From NCBI GenBank assembly GCA_944387015.1, contig CALXDH010000014.1:1-61637 (forward strand): DNA of 61,637 bases, in the 5' to 3' direction. The notes under the pieces were generated by a model. It was not told the DNA's origin. It saw nothing but the letters and a program-made list of their open reading frames with translations, and made no database searches. Below are positions 19,393 to 28,485 of the stretch, piece by piece. A program made the translations under genes and the position numbers. Each line of letters opens with the position of its first letter. Positions within the stretch are counted from its first letter, which is position 1. The stretch comes from an uncultured Oscillospiraceae bacterium. GTDB lineage: Bacteria; Bacillota; Clostridia; Oscillospirales; Oscillospiraceae.

Positions 19393-20616
19393 TTACGGGT
19401 CCTCCCGCCAGAGGGGCATGGACATGCACCGGGGGCCGCCCCGTCCCCGGGAAAGCTCCGCGCTGGGGATGGTGTGGATGCGGACGCCGGCCTCCTCCAG
19501 GGAGTGGTTGGTCACATAGTTCCGGGAGTAGACCACCACCTCGCCGGGGGCGATGGCCAGCGTGTTGGAGCCGTCGCTCCACTGTTCCCGGGCGGCGTCG
19601 ATCTCGCTGCCCTGGCCGCAGGGGATCAGGGTCACGTGGTCCAGCTCCAGGTGCTCCTTCAAAATGTCCTCCAGCCGCCCGTCTTCCTGACGGATCTTCA
19701 TCTTGCGGTTTTCGTCCAGCTCCATGACGAACACGGTGATCTGCTGGAGGATGTTGGGGTGGACGGTGAACTTGTCGTAATCCACCATGGTGAACACCGT
19801 GTCGAGGTGCATGAAGGAGCGGCTCTTGGGAATGTTGAAGGCCAGGAGCTTCCGGAAGGTCTTGCTCTGGGTGAGGACGGTTTCCGCCAGAGCGTCGATG
19901 GAGTCCTCCTCCGTCCGCTGAGAGATGCCCACCGCCAGCACCTGGGGAGAGAGCACCAGGATGTCGCCGCCCTCCAGGGAGGAGGTCTCGCCCCGGTCGT
20001 ACCAGCGGGGAGCGTGGCGGTAGACGGGGTGGTGCTCAAAGATGAACTTGCCGAATAGGGTCTCCCGGTTGCGGGTGACGGTGTGCATCCGGTGGATGGA
20101 CACGCCGGTACCGATGGTGGCGAAGGGATCCCGGGTGAAGTAGAGATTGGGCAGGGGGTCCACGGCGAAGGGGTAGTCGTCCTCTGTGGCGGAGACATAG
20201 TCCCCCAGCCTGGCCTGGCCTGTCCGCAGCTGGCTCTTGCGGACGCCGGCCATCATGGCGGATACCATCTCCTTGTCCGGCAGAGCGTCAAAGTACGCCT
20301 CCAGGCTCTCCCGGGTCCGGGCGTCGGCGACGTTGGCCTCTGCCAGATACTGCCGGATCAGCTCCTGGCGGACCTCCGGGCCGGTGAGGGATTCCGCCAC
20401 CAGATCCGTCAGATACACCACTTCCACGCCCTGGCCCCGCAGGCAGTCGGCAAAAGCGTCGTGTTCCCGCTGGGCTTCCTTCAGGTAGGGGATGTCGTCA
20501 AAGAGCAGGCGCTCCAGATATTCGGGCATCAGGTTTTCCAGTTCCTTGCCCGGGCGGTGGAGCAGAACTTTTTTCAGCCGCCCGATTTCTGAGGTATTGT
20601 GGATTCCAGTCTCCAA
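19393..20616 (-). CDS. arcA: Arginine deiminase
   Basis: 407-residue enzyme hydrolysing arginine to citrulline and ammonia. It starts with the family's SEIGRLKKVLLHRPGKELENL segment, contains FTRDPFATIG and EGGDILVLS, and ends with the catalytic cysteine in GGPRCMSMPLWR (C397). It begins at TTG (20616) preceded by AAAGGAG with an eight-base spacer; no in-frame ATG is near. It leads the minus-strand cluster arcA-arcB-antiporter. No carbamate kinase gene is in the cluster, so ATP recovery would need an arcC elsewhere. I see no clear ARG box upstream. Confidence 0.95.
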   Translation of the reverse strand: METGIHNTSEIGRLKKVLLHRPGKELENLMPEYLERLLFDDIPYLKEAQREHDAFADCLRGQGVEVVYLTDLVAESLTGPEVRQELIRQYLAEANVADARTRESLEAYFDALPDKEMVSAMMAGVRKSQLRTGQARLGDYVSATEDDYPFAVDPLPNLYFTRDPFATIGTGVSIHRMHTVTRNRETLFGKFIFEHHPVYRHAPRWYDRGETSSLEGGDILVLSPQVLAVGISQRTEEDSIDALAETVLTQSKTFRKLLAFNIPKSRSFMHLDTVFTMVDYDKFTVHPNILQQITVFVMELDENRKMKIRQEDGRLEDILKEHLELDHVTLIPCGQGSEIDAAREQWSDGSNTLAIAPGEVVVYSRNYVTNHSLEEAGVRIHTIPSAELSRGRGGPRCMSMPLWREDP

Positions 20617-20710
20617 ATGCGGTCACTCCTTTGTGTTGCAGTCGTCTGGATTCTGCATTAGGGTTTCTGGATTTTCACATTTCATGCACGGACGGGAAAA
20701 CTTCGCAAAA

Positions 20711-20731
20711 AAAGAGCGGGCCATCCGCCCG
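20711..20731 (-). terminator. Second (tandem) terminator after degV
   Basis: Minus-strand GCGGGC/GCCCGC hairpin followed by TCTTTTTTTGCG, just beyond the first terminator. Confidence 0.55.
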
Positions 20732-20739
20732 CAAAGCGC

Positions 20740-20768
20740 AAAAAAAACCGCCGGCCAAAGGCCGGCGG
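20740..20768 (-). terminator. Terminator of degV
   Basis: Minus-strand CCGCCGGCC-TTT-GGCCGGCGG stem followed by eight T residues, 12 bases after the DegV stop. Confidence 0.85.
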
Positions 20769-20780
20769 CAGAGGTGCGCG

Positions 20781-21626
20781 TCAATATCCGATAATCAGGC
20801 CCTTCTGCATGGCGTAGAAGCTGGTCAGGCCCCGGCAGGAGAGGATCTCCACCTCTTTTACCGGCAGGTCCTCCAGGATCTGCTGCTTGAGCTTCATGGC
20901 GCCTGCCAGGTTCTCACAGTGGGCCACGATCACATGGGCGTCCGTGCAGTCCTTGCTGGCACCCATCAGCGCGGTGATGGCCCGGTAGGTCTTGGCTTCG
21001 CCCCGGGCTTTGTCCGCCACGTGGATGGTGCCCTGAGGCGTGGCGTCCGCGATGACATGGATGCCCAGGGAGTGGAGCAGCGTGCCCACCAAGGGGCGCA
21101 TCCGCCCATTTTTGATGAGGTTGTCGAAATTCTCCAGGGTAAAGCAGGTCCGCAGTGCCGCCTGATAGAGCCGCAGCTGATTGCAGATCCCCTCAAAATC
21201 CCCGGTGGTGTCCGCTTCCATCAGCTCCCGGGCCCGATAGATCAAAAGCGCCATGGCCCCGGAGGTAGACTTGGAGTCGATGATGCAGATCTGCTTTTCC
21301 GGGTGCTCTTCCAGCACCATCTCCCGGGCCATAACAGCGGCGTTGTAGGTGCCGGAGAGGTTGGAGGAGATGGTAAAGCACACCGTCCGGTCCCCGGCTT
21401 CGAAGGCCCGGGCAAAGGCGGCGGGAGAGGGGCAGGCGGAGGAGGCGGCGCTCTTTTCCGCCGCCATGGCATCCAGGAGGTCCGGTACCATCAAATTATC
21501 ATCGTCCAGGAATTCCCGGGTGCCCACCTGAATGCGAAGGGGAACGGTCTCAAAGCGGACGGAGGGGCTGTCCCAGCCCGCCATCCGCAGGTCGCAGCTG
21601 CTGTCACTTACAATATTCCACATCAT
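20781..21626 (-). CDS. DegV family fatty-acid-binding protein
   Basis: 281-residue DegV/FakB-type protein that binds a fatty acid and presents it to a FakA-like kinase for incorporation into phospholipids. It starts IVSDSSCDLRMAG, has the TISSNLSGTYNAAVMARE signature (fatty-acid contact serines) and the IIDSKSTSGA motif, all standard for the family. Two adjacent ATGs could start translation; AAGAGG is upstream. It is a single-gene unit with its own near-consensus promoter and tandem terminators. No fakA is seen in the window. Confidence 0.92.
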   Translation of the reverse strand: MMWNIVSDSSCDLRMAGWDSPSVRFETVPLRIQVGTREFLDDDNLMVPDLLDAMAAEKSAASSACPSPAAFARAFEAGDRTVCFTISSNLSGTYNAAVMAREMVLEEHPEKQICIIDSKSTSGAMALLIYRARELMEADTTGDFEGICNQLRLYQAALRTCFTLENFDNLIKNGRMRPLVGTLLHSLGIHVIADATPQGTIHVADKARGEAKTYRAITALMGASKDCTDAHVIVAHCENLAGAMKLKQQILEDLPVKEVEILSCRGLTSFYAMQKGLIIGY

Positions 21627-21670
21627 ACGAAACCTCTTGTAATCTGGTTTTCAAAATCATTTCCAACTCC

Positions 21671-21699
21671 ATGATAGTATGCCCCGAATGGTTTGTCAA
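21671..21699 (-). promoter_or_regulatory. Promoter of degV
   Basis: Minus-strand TTGACA (21699-21694), 17 bases, TATCAT (21676-21671). Confidence 0.75.
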
Positions 21700-21726
21700 T
21701 GAAAAGATGACAAGGGTGTCGAAATC

Positions 21727-21755
21727 TTGACAAGTTCTGCGGGATATGCTATCCT
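21727..21755 (+). promoter_or_regulatory. Promoter of the marR-MATE operon
   Basis: TTGACA, 17 bases, TATCCT, about 55 bases upstream of the regulator start and immediately before a palindrome. Confidence 0.75.
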
Positions 21756-21760
21756 GCTGA

Positions 21761-21780
21761 ATAGTTTAAAAATAAACTGT
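21761..21780 (+). promoter_or_regulatory. Palindromic operator candidate for the MarR regulator
   Basis: AGTTTA-AAAA-TAAACT, extendable by two bases with one mismatch, covering the predicted transcription start. Its position fits autorepression by the adjacent MarR protein. Confidence 0.6.
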
Positions 21781-21809
21781 TTTTATTGAAACAAAAAGGA
21801 GGGCGGCTG

Positions 21810-22262
21810 ATGGCGGAATCCTTTACACGGCTGCTGCGGATCTTCCGCGGATTTCAGCGCTACTATTCCCAGGCGTTTGGCCCGCTGCAGCAGCGGACGG
21901 GACTTGCGCTGCGGGAGGTTCAGGTGCTGCTGTTTCTGGCCAATCATCCCGGTCAGGACACGGCCCGGGATGTGGTGGAGCTGCGGGGACTGCCTAAATC
22001 CCAGGTGTCCCAGGCGGTGGAGATCCTGGTGGGCAGGGGCTTTTTACAGCGCCGGCCCGACAGGGAGGACCGCAGGGTGATCCACCTTGCCATTACGGAG
22101 GCGGGAGCGCCGCTGGCCCGGGAGGCCCAGGACATCCAGGCAGACTGCTGGCAGCGGATCTTTTCCGGGCTGACGGAGGCAGAGCGGCACACGCTGGACA
22201 CGCTGCTGGACCGGGTGTTTGCCACCATGGAACAAGAGCTGAAAGGAGCATTGCAGGAATGA
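21810..22262 (+). CDS. MarR family transcriptional regulator
   Basis: 150-residue winged-helix repressor. The central DNA-binding part reads LREVQVLLFLANHP...LPKSQVSQAVEILVGRGFLQRRPDREDRRVIHLAIT, with the DxRxxR wing motif expected of MarR proteins. The start at 21810 follows AAAAGGAGGG; a start eight codons upstream lacks a ribosome site. Its stop overlaps the MATE transporter start in ATGA. It most likely represses its own operon through the palindrome at 21761 and responds to a compound the pump exports; the ligand is unknown. Confidence 0.92.
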   Translation: MAESFTRLLRIFRGFQRYYSQAFGPLQQRTGLALREVQVLLFLANHPGQDTARDVVELRGLPKSQVSQAVEILVGRGFLQRRPDREDRRVIHLAITEAGAPLAREAQDIQADCWQRIFSGLTEAERHTLDTLLDRVFATMEQELKGALQE

Positions 22263-23644
22263 ATCGCAAAAACGTGGATCTGGGCACCGGCCCGGTGGGA
22301 CGGCTGCTGTTTTCTCTGGCGCTGCCCACCATCACCTCCCAGATCGTCAACATGCTGTACAATCTGGTGGACCGGGTGTACATCGGCCACATGCAGCCGG
22401 TGGAGACGGTGGGCAAGCTGGCCCTGACCGGCGTGGGCGTGTGCCTGCCCATCATCATGGTGATCTCTGCCTTCGCGGCGCTGATGGCCATGGGCGGCGC
22501 GCCCCGGGCATCCATTGAGGAGGGACGGGGAAACCTCGCCGAGTCCGAGCGGATCATGGGCAACAGCATGACCATGCTGGTGGCGGCGGCAGTGGTGCTG
22601 ACGGCGGTGTTTCTGCTCTTTGCCGAACCCATGCTCCGGGTGTTCGGCGCCAGCGACAATACCATCGGCTATGCCCTGGACTATATGCGCATCTACTGCC
22701 TGGGCACCATTTTCGTCCAGGTGACGCTGGGCATGAACGCCTACATCACCGCCCAGGGATTTACGGTGGTGGGCATGAAGACGGTGCTCATCGGCGCAGT
22801 ACTCAATACCGTGCTGGACCCGGTGTTCATCTTTGCCTTCGACATGGGGGTCCGCGGCGCGGCGCTGGCCACCATCTTGTCCCAGGCGGTCAGCGCGGTG
22901 TGGGTGCTGAAATTCCTCACAGGTCCCAAGACCAAGTGGCGTCTGCGGGCCGTAAATCTGCGGCCCCGTGCCAAAGTGGTGCTGCCCAGCCTGGCACTGG
23001 GCATGTCCCCCTTCATCATGCAGGCCACGGAGAGCCTGATTACCGTGTGCTTCAACTCCTCTTTGCTCAAATACGGCGGCGACATCGCCGTGGGTGCCAT
23101 GACGGTGCTCAGCAGTATCATGCAGTTTGCCATGATGCCCCTCCAGGGACTGACCCAGGGGGCGCAGCCCATCGTCAGCTACAACTACGGCGCCCGTAAT
23201 CCCCAGCGGGTGCGGCGGGCGTTCAAAGTGCTGCTCATTGCCTGCGTGACCTATTCCCTGACGCTGTGGGCGCTGGTGCAGCTGTTCCCGCAGATTTTTG
23301 CCCTGATGTTCACCTCCAACCAGGAGCTGGTGGATTACGCCGCCTGGGCACTGCGGATCTACATGGCAGCCACCGGTATTTTCGGTGTGCAGATCGCCTG
23401 CCAGCAGACCTTCGTGGCCTTGGGCAACGCCAAGACCTCGCTGTTTCTGGCTGCCCTGCGGAAGATCATTCTGCTGATTCCCCTGATCTATATCCTGCCC
23501 CACTTCTTTGCAGACAAATCCTTTGCTGTGTTCCTGGCAGAGCCGGTGGCGGATGTGCTGGCGGTGTGCACCACGGCCACCATGTTCTTCTTCCAGTTCC
23601 GGAAAAGCATGGCGGCGCTGGAAGGACCGAGCGCCGGGGCCTGA
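22259..23644 (+). CDS. MATE family efflux transporter
   Basis: 461-residue membrane protein with 12 predicted helices in two six-helix halves, of the multidrug and toxin extrusion (MatE/DinF-NorM) family. Typical segments are LALPTITSQIVNMLYNLVDRVYIG near the N-terminus and a PLQGLTQGAQPIVSYNYGARN loop in the second half. It is translationally coupled (ATGA) to the MarR regulator, so expression is likely inducible. Substrates, probably cationic drugs or metabolites, cannot be read from sequence. Confidence 0.93.
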   Translation: MNRKNVDLGTGPVGRLLFSLALPTITSQIVNMLYNLVDRVYIGHMQPVETVGKLALTGVGVCLPIIMVISAFAALMAMGGAPRASIEEGRGNLAESERIMGNSMTMLVAAAVVLTAVFLLFAEPMLRVFGASDNTIGYALDYMRIYCLGTIFVQVTLGMNAYITAQGFTVVGMKTVLIGAVLNTVLDPVFIFAFDMGVRGAALATILSQAVSAVWVLKFLTGPKTKWRLRAVNLRPRAKVVLPSLALGMSPFIMQATESLITVCFNSSLLKYGGDIAVGAMTVLSSIMQFAMMPLQGLTQGAQPIVSYNYGARNPQRVRRAFKVLLIACVTYSLTLWALVQLFPQIFALMFTSNQELVDYAAWALRIYMAATGIFGVQIACQQTFVALGNAKTSLFLAALRKIILLIPLIYILPHFFADKSFAVFLAEPVADVLAVCTTATMFFFQFRKSMAALEGPSAGA

Positions 23645-23656
23645 AAGGAAGCGTAC

Positions 23657-23696
23657 AAAAAAAGACCTGGATGCCGTCGGCATCCAGGTCTTTTTT
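23657..23696. terminator. Bidirectional terminator MATE / nucleobase permease
   Basis: AGACCTGGATGCC/GGCATCCAGGTCT stem with a three-base loop, A-run before and T-run after, between convergent genes. Confidence 0.88.
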
Positions 23697-23700
23697 CTGC

Positions 23701-25056
23701 TTATTTGCGCTCCTTGGGCAAAATCAGGTTCAGCAGCACGGCCATCAGCGTGGCAATGACCACCGGGGACTTGCCGAAGATCATGGTAACGCTCTCGGGG
23801 AACTGGCTCAGCGCGTCGGCGGCCTGGGAGATACCCACGCCCAGTGCCGCAGACAATCCCACGATGGTGGTGTTCCGGGCGGTGAGGTCCTGGGAGGCGA
23901 TGAGCTTCATGCCGGTCATGGCGATGGTGGAGAACACGGTGATGGTGGCGCCGCCCAGCACGCACTGGGGGATGGTGGTGAGCAGCGCGGCGAATTTGGG
24001 GGATACGCCCGCCAGCAGCAAGAAGCCGCCGGCCATGGCAAAGACGGTGCGGTTCACCACCCGGTTGGTGGTGACGATGCCCACGTTCTGGGAATATGTA
24101 GCCGTGGGCAGACCACCCATCAGAGCCGCCAGAATATTGCTGGTGCCGTAAGCGATGATGCCGCCCTGGAGCTCCTGATCGGTGGGCTGACGGCTCAGGC
24201 CGCCCACCGTAGTGGCGGTGAAGTCACCGATGGCCTGGATGGAGTTGATGGCAAAGAGCAATCCGATGGCGATGCAGGAGGCGGCGTCAAAGCTGATGTC
24301 GAAGTGGAGCGGCCGGGGCAGGGAGAACCATGCGGCAGTGCCCACATCGGAGAAGTCCACCATGCCGAAGGCCAGGGCCACCGCATAGCCGAAGAGCATG
24401 CCCAACAGGATGGAGGCCAACCGGGCGATCCCCTTGGCGCGGTGGTTGAGGATCATGACCACCGTCAGCGTCAGCGCGGCGATGAGCCAGTTTTGCCAGG
24501 AGCCGTATACCATGGCCTCCGGCAGGCCCTGAGCAGCGACAGCCTCGGCGGTGTTGGCGGTGCCGCCCGCCATGTAGTTGATGGCAGTGGGATAGAGGGA
24601 AAGTCCGATGGTAAAGACCACTGTGCCGGTGATGACCGGGGGGAAGAGCAGGCGGATCTTCCGGACGAAGAGTCCCACCAGGACCGCCACCACGCCGCCC
24701 ACCAGCATGGCGCCGGCAATGGCGCCGATGCCGCCGCCGGAGGCGGCAATGGCCTGCATGCTGGGCACATAGGCAAAGCTGACGCCCAGGATCACCGGGA
24801 GGCCTGAGCCGAAGTATTTGCCGATGGGGAAGAGCTGTAAAAGCGTGGACACGGCGGACATCACGAGGGACGCCTGGATCAGCAGGACCTGGTCCGCCTG
24901 GCTCAGTCCCACCGCGCCGGCGATGATGATGGGCGGAGTGACGCAGCCGACGATCATGGCCACCAGATGCTGCAGTGCAAGAGACACGGAGGCACCCAGA
25001 GGAGGGATGCCGCGGGGCTGGAAGAGAATTTCCCGACCGGTTGCAACGGGCTTCAT
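23701..25056 (-). CDS. NCS2 family nucleobase permease (xanthine/uracil type)
   Basis: 451-residue cation-coupled nucleobase importer with about 12-14 hydrophobic segments. It carries the NCS2 hallmark QHLVAM near residue 30, and the substrate-site region AINSIQAIGDFTATT and GGLPTATYSQNVGIV (the QNxG-type motif). The sequence is nearest the xanthine/urate branch in my reading, but uracil cannot be ruled out. AAAGGAG precedes the start and a promoter lies about 60 bases upstream. I looked for a purine riboswitch in the leader and saw none. Confidence 0.9.
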   Translation of the reverse strand: MKPVATGREILFQPRGIPPLGASVSLALQHLVAMIVGCVTPPIIIAGAVGLSQADQVLLIQASLVMSAVSTLLQLFPIGKYFGSGLPVILGVSFAYVPSMQAIAASGGGIGAIAGAMLVGGVVAVLVGLFVRKIRLLFPPVITGTVVFTIGLSLYPTAINYMAGGTANTAEAVAAQGLPEAMVYGSWQNWLIAALTLTVVMILNHRAKGIARLASILLGMLFGYAVALAFGMVDFSDVGTAAWFSLPRPLHFDISFDAASCIAIGLLFAINSIQAIGDFTATTVGGLSRQPTDQELQGGIIAYGTSNILAALMGGLPTATYSQNVGIVTTNRVVNRTVFAMAGGFLLLAGVSPKFAALLTTIPQCVLGGATITVFSTIAMTGMKLIASQDLTARNTTIVGLSAALGVGISQAADALSQFPESVTMIFGKSPVVIATLMAVLLNLILPKERK

Positions 25057-25117
25057 AGGCAGGAGCTCCTTTCAAGGGAGAAAGCACAGCTTTCGTGATA
25101 GTCATGTGGATGCTTCC

Positions 25118-25145
25118 ATCATACCATGAATTCTATAAAAAGCAA
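25118..25145 (-). promoter_or_regulatory. Promoter of the nucleobase permease
   Basis: Minus-strand TTGCTT (25145-25140), 16 bases, TATGAT (25123-25118). Confidence 0.55.
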
Positions 25146-25227
25146 ACAAAAATTTTGATTACCTAAAAAATAATTGGTGCAAAACGACCGGAATTTTGTT
25201 TCTTTGAGAGAGGAGGCGTGCAGGGCG

Positions 25228-25257
25228 CAAAAAAGGCCGCCAACGGCGGCCTTTTTT
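25228..25257 (-). terminator. Terminator of the amidohydrolase gene
   Basis: AAGGCCGCC/GGCGGCCTT stem with a three-base loop, A- and T-runs on either side; 30 bases after the stop. Confidence 0.85.
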
Positions 25258-25286
25258 ACGAAACTGTTAGAAACAGGAACGGGGAG

Positions 25287-26729
25287 TCAGTCCGCCACCA
25301 CGGGCACTGCGTCGGCGGGAATGGGGCAGGTATAACCGGCCACCGTCCGGCGCTGGAATTCAGCCTTGGCCTCCTCCAGCAAAGCGGGCAGGGTAAAAAG
25401 ATCTATGGCGGCGGCGGCCAGGACCTTGCCGGCGTGGAGAGCGGCCTTGTGGCCGATGTCGGTGCGGCCGCAGGAGACGTTCTGCCAGCTGTGGCCGGGG
25501 CAGCCGTTGGGCCAGGTGGCCACATGGATCTGGGCGGTGGGGCACTGCCAGCTGACGTCGCCCACATCGGTGGAGCCGGGCTCGAAGGCGTCGCCCTGAT
25601 AGAGGGGCATCAGGAAGTCGTTCATGGCGTGGCCGGCCTCCTTCCGCAGAGCCCGGACCTGATCGGCGTAATCCAGGTCGTACTGGCTGCCCACGCCGGG
25701 CACCAGGTCGCTGCCGGGATAGGTGGCACTGAGCTGATCGGCAAACGCCAGCTCCTCCGCCGTGTGGGTGGGGACGCCCAGCTCCTGGAAATTCTGGTAG
25801 AGCACCCGCTCCAGGGCGTGGTTGGTGACAGTATCCGCCAGGCCGTCGATGAATTTCTTCTCAAAGGTGGTCTCGGTCATCAGCGCCGCGCCCTCGGCGA
25901 TCTTGTCCACCCGCTTCTGCAGCTCCACGGCCTCGGCCACGTGGTTGGAGCGGACCATGTACAGTACGCTGGCACGGGGCTGGACCACGTTGGGACTGCG
26001 GCCGCCGGCGTCGGTGATGGCGTAGTGGATGCGGGCCTTGTCGCTCATGTGTTCCCGCAGGAACTGTACGCCCACGTTCATCAGCTCCACAGCGTCCAGG
26101 GCGCTGCGGCCCCGGTCCGGGTCGCCGGCGGCATGGGCCGCCACACCGGTGAAGTGATACTGGGTCTGGATGCAGGAGTTGGAAGAGCCGGTGAGGACCT
26201 CGTTGGCGTCGTTGGGATGCCAGGTCAGCGCCGCGTCCAGGCCGTACCACAGCCCATCCCGGGCCATGAAGGCCTTGGCGGCGCCGCCCTCCTCGCCGGG
26301 GCAGCCATAGAGCACCACGGTGCCCGGGGTCTTGGTGGCCTCCAGGAAGGCCTTGACGCCCAGCGCAGCGGCAAAAGCGCCTGCACCCAGCAGGTTGTGG
26401 CCGCAGCCGTGGCCATTGCCGCCGTCGACACACTGGTGCCGCGTCAGGCTGCCGCCCTCCTGAGAAAGACCGGAGAGAGCGTCATACTCTGCCAGAAAGC
26501 CGATGATGGGCCGGCCGCTGCCGTAGGAGGCGGAGAAGGCGGTGGGGATGTTGCAGATGCCCTTTTCCACCGTGAAGCCCTCTTTTTCCAGAACGTCACA
26601 ATACAGCGCCGCGGACTTCTCCTCCTGCAAGGAGAGCTCCGCAAAGGACCAGATGGAGTCTGCCACCTGGCTCACCAGATCTGCCTTGTCCTCGATGGCG
26701 GCCAGTGCCGCACGCTTTTCGTCTGTCAT
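25287..26729 (-). CDS. M20 family amidohydrolase, AbgB-like
   Basis: 480-residue metal-dependent peptidase/amidohydrolase. Zinc-ligand segments are GHGCGHN (106-112) and PGEEGG (144-149), with the dimerisation/lid domain around 195-310 and a late STDVGDVSW motif. Length and motifs are closest to AbgB, the B subunit of p-aminobenzoyl-glutamate hydrolase, and to related amidohydrolases acting on N-acyl amino acids. The ATG at 26729 follows AAAGGAG. It lies just downstream of an amino acid ABC importer whose terminator ends about 40 bases earlier, suggesting linked uptake and hydrolysis. No abgA-type partner is adjacent. Confidence 0.88.
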   Translation of the reverse strand: MTDEKRAALAAIEDKADLVSQVADSIWSFAELSLQEEKSAALYCDVLEKEGFTVEKGICNIPTAFSASYGSGRPIIGFLAEYDALSGLSQEGGSLTRHQCVDGGNGHGCGHNLLGAGAFAAALGVKAFLEATKTPGTVVLYGCPGEEGGAAKAFMARDGLWYGLDAALTWHPNDANEVLTGSSNSCIQTQYHFTGVAAHAAGDPDRGRSALDAVELMNVGVQFLREHMSDKARIHYAITDAGGRSPNVVQPRASVLYMVRSNHVAEAVELQKRVDKIAEGAALMTETTFEKKFIDGLADTVTNHALERVLYQNFQELGVPTHTAEELAFADQLSATYPGSDLVPGVGSQYDLDYADQVRALRKEAGHAMNDFLMPLYQGDAFEPGSTDVGDVSWQCPTAQIHVATWPNGCPGHSWQNVSCGRTDIGHKAALHAGKVLAAAAIDLFTLPALLEEAKAEFQRRTVAGYTCPIPADAVPVVAD

Positions 26730-26765
26730 GAAACTTGCTCCTTTCCCGGGCAAAACGGCCCGTCC

Positions 26766-26796
26766 GCATGAAAACGGGCACGCACGGGTAGTGCGT
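26766..26796 (-). terminator. Terminator of the amino acid ABC operon
   Basis: Minus-strand CGGGCACGCAC/GTGCGTGCCCG hairpin with a five-base loop and TTTTCAT after it; lies between the ATPase gene and the amidohydrolase. Confidence 0.7.
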
Positions 26797-26858
26797 GCCC
26801 GGATGGAAGCATCTCCCGCAGGCGCGGGGCGATTGGATGTGAAGGTACAGCAGAATGC

Positions 26859-27635
26859 TCAGAGCACCTTGCTGAGGAAGTCCTGCAGCCGGGGGTGCTT
26901 GGGATGCTCGAAAATATCCACAGGCGTGCCCTCTTCCAGCAGCTTGCCGTCCGCCATGAAGAGCACCCGGTTGCCCACTTCCCGGGCAAAGCCCATCTCG
27001 TGGGTGACCACCACCATGGTCATGCCCTCCTGGGCCAGCTCTTTCATGACTTCCAGTACCTCGCCGACCATCTCGGGATCCAGAGCGGAGGTGGGCTCGT
27101 CGAAGAGCATGACCTCGGGCTCCATCATCAGCGCCCGGACGATGGCGATGCGCTGCTTCTGGCCGCCGGAGAGCTGGATGGGATACGCGCCTGCCCGGTC
27201 CTTGAGACCCACCCGGTCCAGCAGGGTCAGGGCCTTTTCCTCGGCCTCGGCCTTGTTCATGTGCTTGACCTGGATGGGGGCCAGGGTCATGTTGTCCATA
27301 ATGGTCATATGGGGGAAGAGGTTGAAGTGCTGGAACACCATGCCCATCTTCTGGCGGTGATGATCGATGTCCACCTTCACCAGCTTGCCGTCCTTGTCGG
27401 GGAACTTGGGCTTGGTGATGTCGACCCCGTCGAAGAAAATGCTGCCGCCGGTGGGCTGCTCCAGCAGGTTCAGGCTCCGCAAAAAGGTGGACTTGCCGGA
27501 GCCGGAGGGGCCGATGACCACCATCACGTCGCCCCGGTCAATATCTACGGTGATACCGTCCAGAGCCTTGATGGAGCCTCTGTTGTAGTACTTCTTCAGG
27601 TCCCGGACCTGGATCAGCTTATCTCCGGTCGCCAC
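26859..27635 (-). CDS. Polar amino acid ABC transporter, ATP-binding subunit (GlnQ type)
   Basis: 258-residue ATPase. Walker [10 protein letters not shown] at residues 42-50, the signature LSGGQKQR from 155 and Walker B MLFDEP from 176 are all present, and the [12 protein letters not shown]-loop is typical of the polar amino acid family. A short lysine/aspartate-rich insert (about 76-95) before the Q-loop is also common in this clade. Translation starts at GTG (27635) behind AAAGGAG and overlaps the permease gene end by 17 bases. It energises import of the amino acid bound by the lipoprotein encoded upstream. Confidence 0.95.
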   Translation of the reverse strand: MATGDKLIQVRDLKKYYNRGSIKALDGITVDIDRGDVMVVIGPSGSGKSTFLRSLNLLEQPTGGSIFFDGVDITKPKFPDKDGKLVKVDIDHHRQKMGMVFQHFNLFPHMTIMDNMTLAPIQVKHMNKAEAEEKALTLLDRVGLKDRAGAYPIQLSGGQKQRIAIVRALMMEPEVMLFDEPTSALDPEMVGEVLEVMKELAQEGMTMVVVTHEMGFAREVGNRVLFMADGKLLEEGTPVDIFEHPKHPRLQDFLSKVL

Positions 27636-28443
27636 GGCTCATTCTCCTTTCGATATACGCAATCAGCTTGGACAGCGGGAAGCACAGGCAGAAATACAGC
27701 GCTGTGGCTACCAGCAGGGGTTCCATAATGATGTAGGAGGCAGACTTGATCGCCTGGACCATGGCCATGATGTCCTGAACGCCGATGGTGTAGGTAATGG
27801 CGGACTCCTTGATGATGGTGACGAACTCGTTGGCGATGGCCGGCAGGATGTTCTTGATGGCCTGGGGCAGAATGATGAAGCGCATATTCTGCAGCTGGCT
27901 CAGTCCCAAAGACCGGGCTGCCTCTGTCTGGCCGCCCTCCACGGACTGAAGGCCGGAGCGGATGATCTCGCACAGATACGCACCGGAGTTCATGGCCAGG
28001 GCCACCACACCGGGGAAGAAACGGTTGAAGGCGATGAAGCCGAAGATCTTGAAGGAGGGGAGTTCAAAGAGCTGGCTGAACACGCCAAAGTAGATCACCA
28101 TCACCTGCACCAGCACAGGGGTGGAGCGGATGATCTCTACATAGGCAGTGGCCAGGAAGGCCAGGGGATTGAACCGGCCCAGGTGGTAAAGGAAACCGGA
28201 ATCCCGCAGCAGACCGCTCTTTTTGTCCCGTTCAAAAAAGCCGAAGGTGCCGGGAAAAGCGTGTGCCAGCCACAGGAAGGGCCGGATATTGCTCATGCGC
28301 ATCACCGACAGCACCAGGCCCAGCACAAAGCCCAGCAGCACGGTGAAAAACGCCAGCAGTACCGTGGTGATCAGGCCCTCCTTGAACATATTGGCATAGG
28401 GCAGGAGGGCTTCAAAGTTTTTTAGCTGGATAAAGCTTCCCAT
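27619..28443 (-). CDS. Polar amino acid ABC transporter, permease subunit
   Basis: 274-residue inner-membrane channel subunit of the HisM/GlnP type, with about five helices. The EAA loop region reads [25 protein letters not shown], the docking site for the ATPase. Compared with the usual ~220 residues, it has an extra ~30-residue charged segment ([17 protein letters not shown], about 63-90) between the first helices, probably an extracytoplasmic or cytoplasmic loop. AAAGGGG precedes the ATG. It overlaps the downstream ATPase gene. Confidence 0.94.
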   Translation of the reverse strand: MGSFIQLKNFEALLPYANMFKEGLITTVLLAFFTVLLGFVLGLVLSVMRMSNIRPFLWLAHAFPGTFGFFERDKKSGLLRDSGFLYHLGRFNPLAFLATAYVEIIRSTPVLVQVMVIYFGVFSQLFELPSFKIFGFIAFNRFFPGVVALAMNSGAYLCEIIRSGLQSVEGGQTEAARSLGLSQLQNMRFIILPQAIKNILPAIANEFVTIIKESAITYTIGVQDIMAMVQAIKSASYIIMEPLLVATALYFCLCFPLSKLIAYIERRMSRGDRR

Positions 28444-28485
28444 GGGGTAACCCCTTTCTCATTTCGGTTTACAACGAAAAACACG

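Noticed and set aside
18250-20058. A 602-codon plus-strand frame opposite arcB and arcA
   Set aside because: Antisense shadow crossing two well-identified genes, without regulatory signals.
20617-20710. Possible ARG box upstream of arcA
   Set aside because: Short TGCAT/ATGCA-like pieces are present but no pair matches the ARG box consensus well enough.
25057-25286. Possible purine riboswitch upstream of the nucleobase permease
   Set aside because: I could not find the conserved loop sequences (such as GTTTCTACC) or the three-way junction on either strand.
27070-27660. Alternative ATG start seven bases upstream of the ABC ATPase GTG
   Set aside because: It is in another reading frame and overlaps the ribosome site; the GTG at 27635 is correctly spaced.
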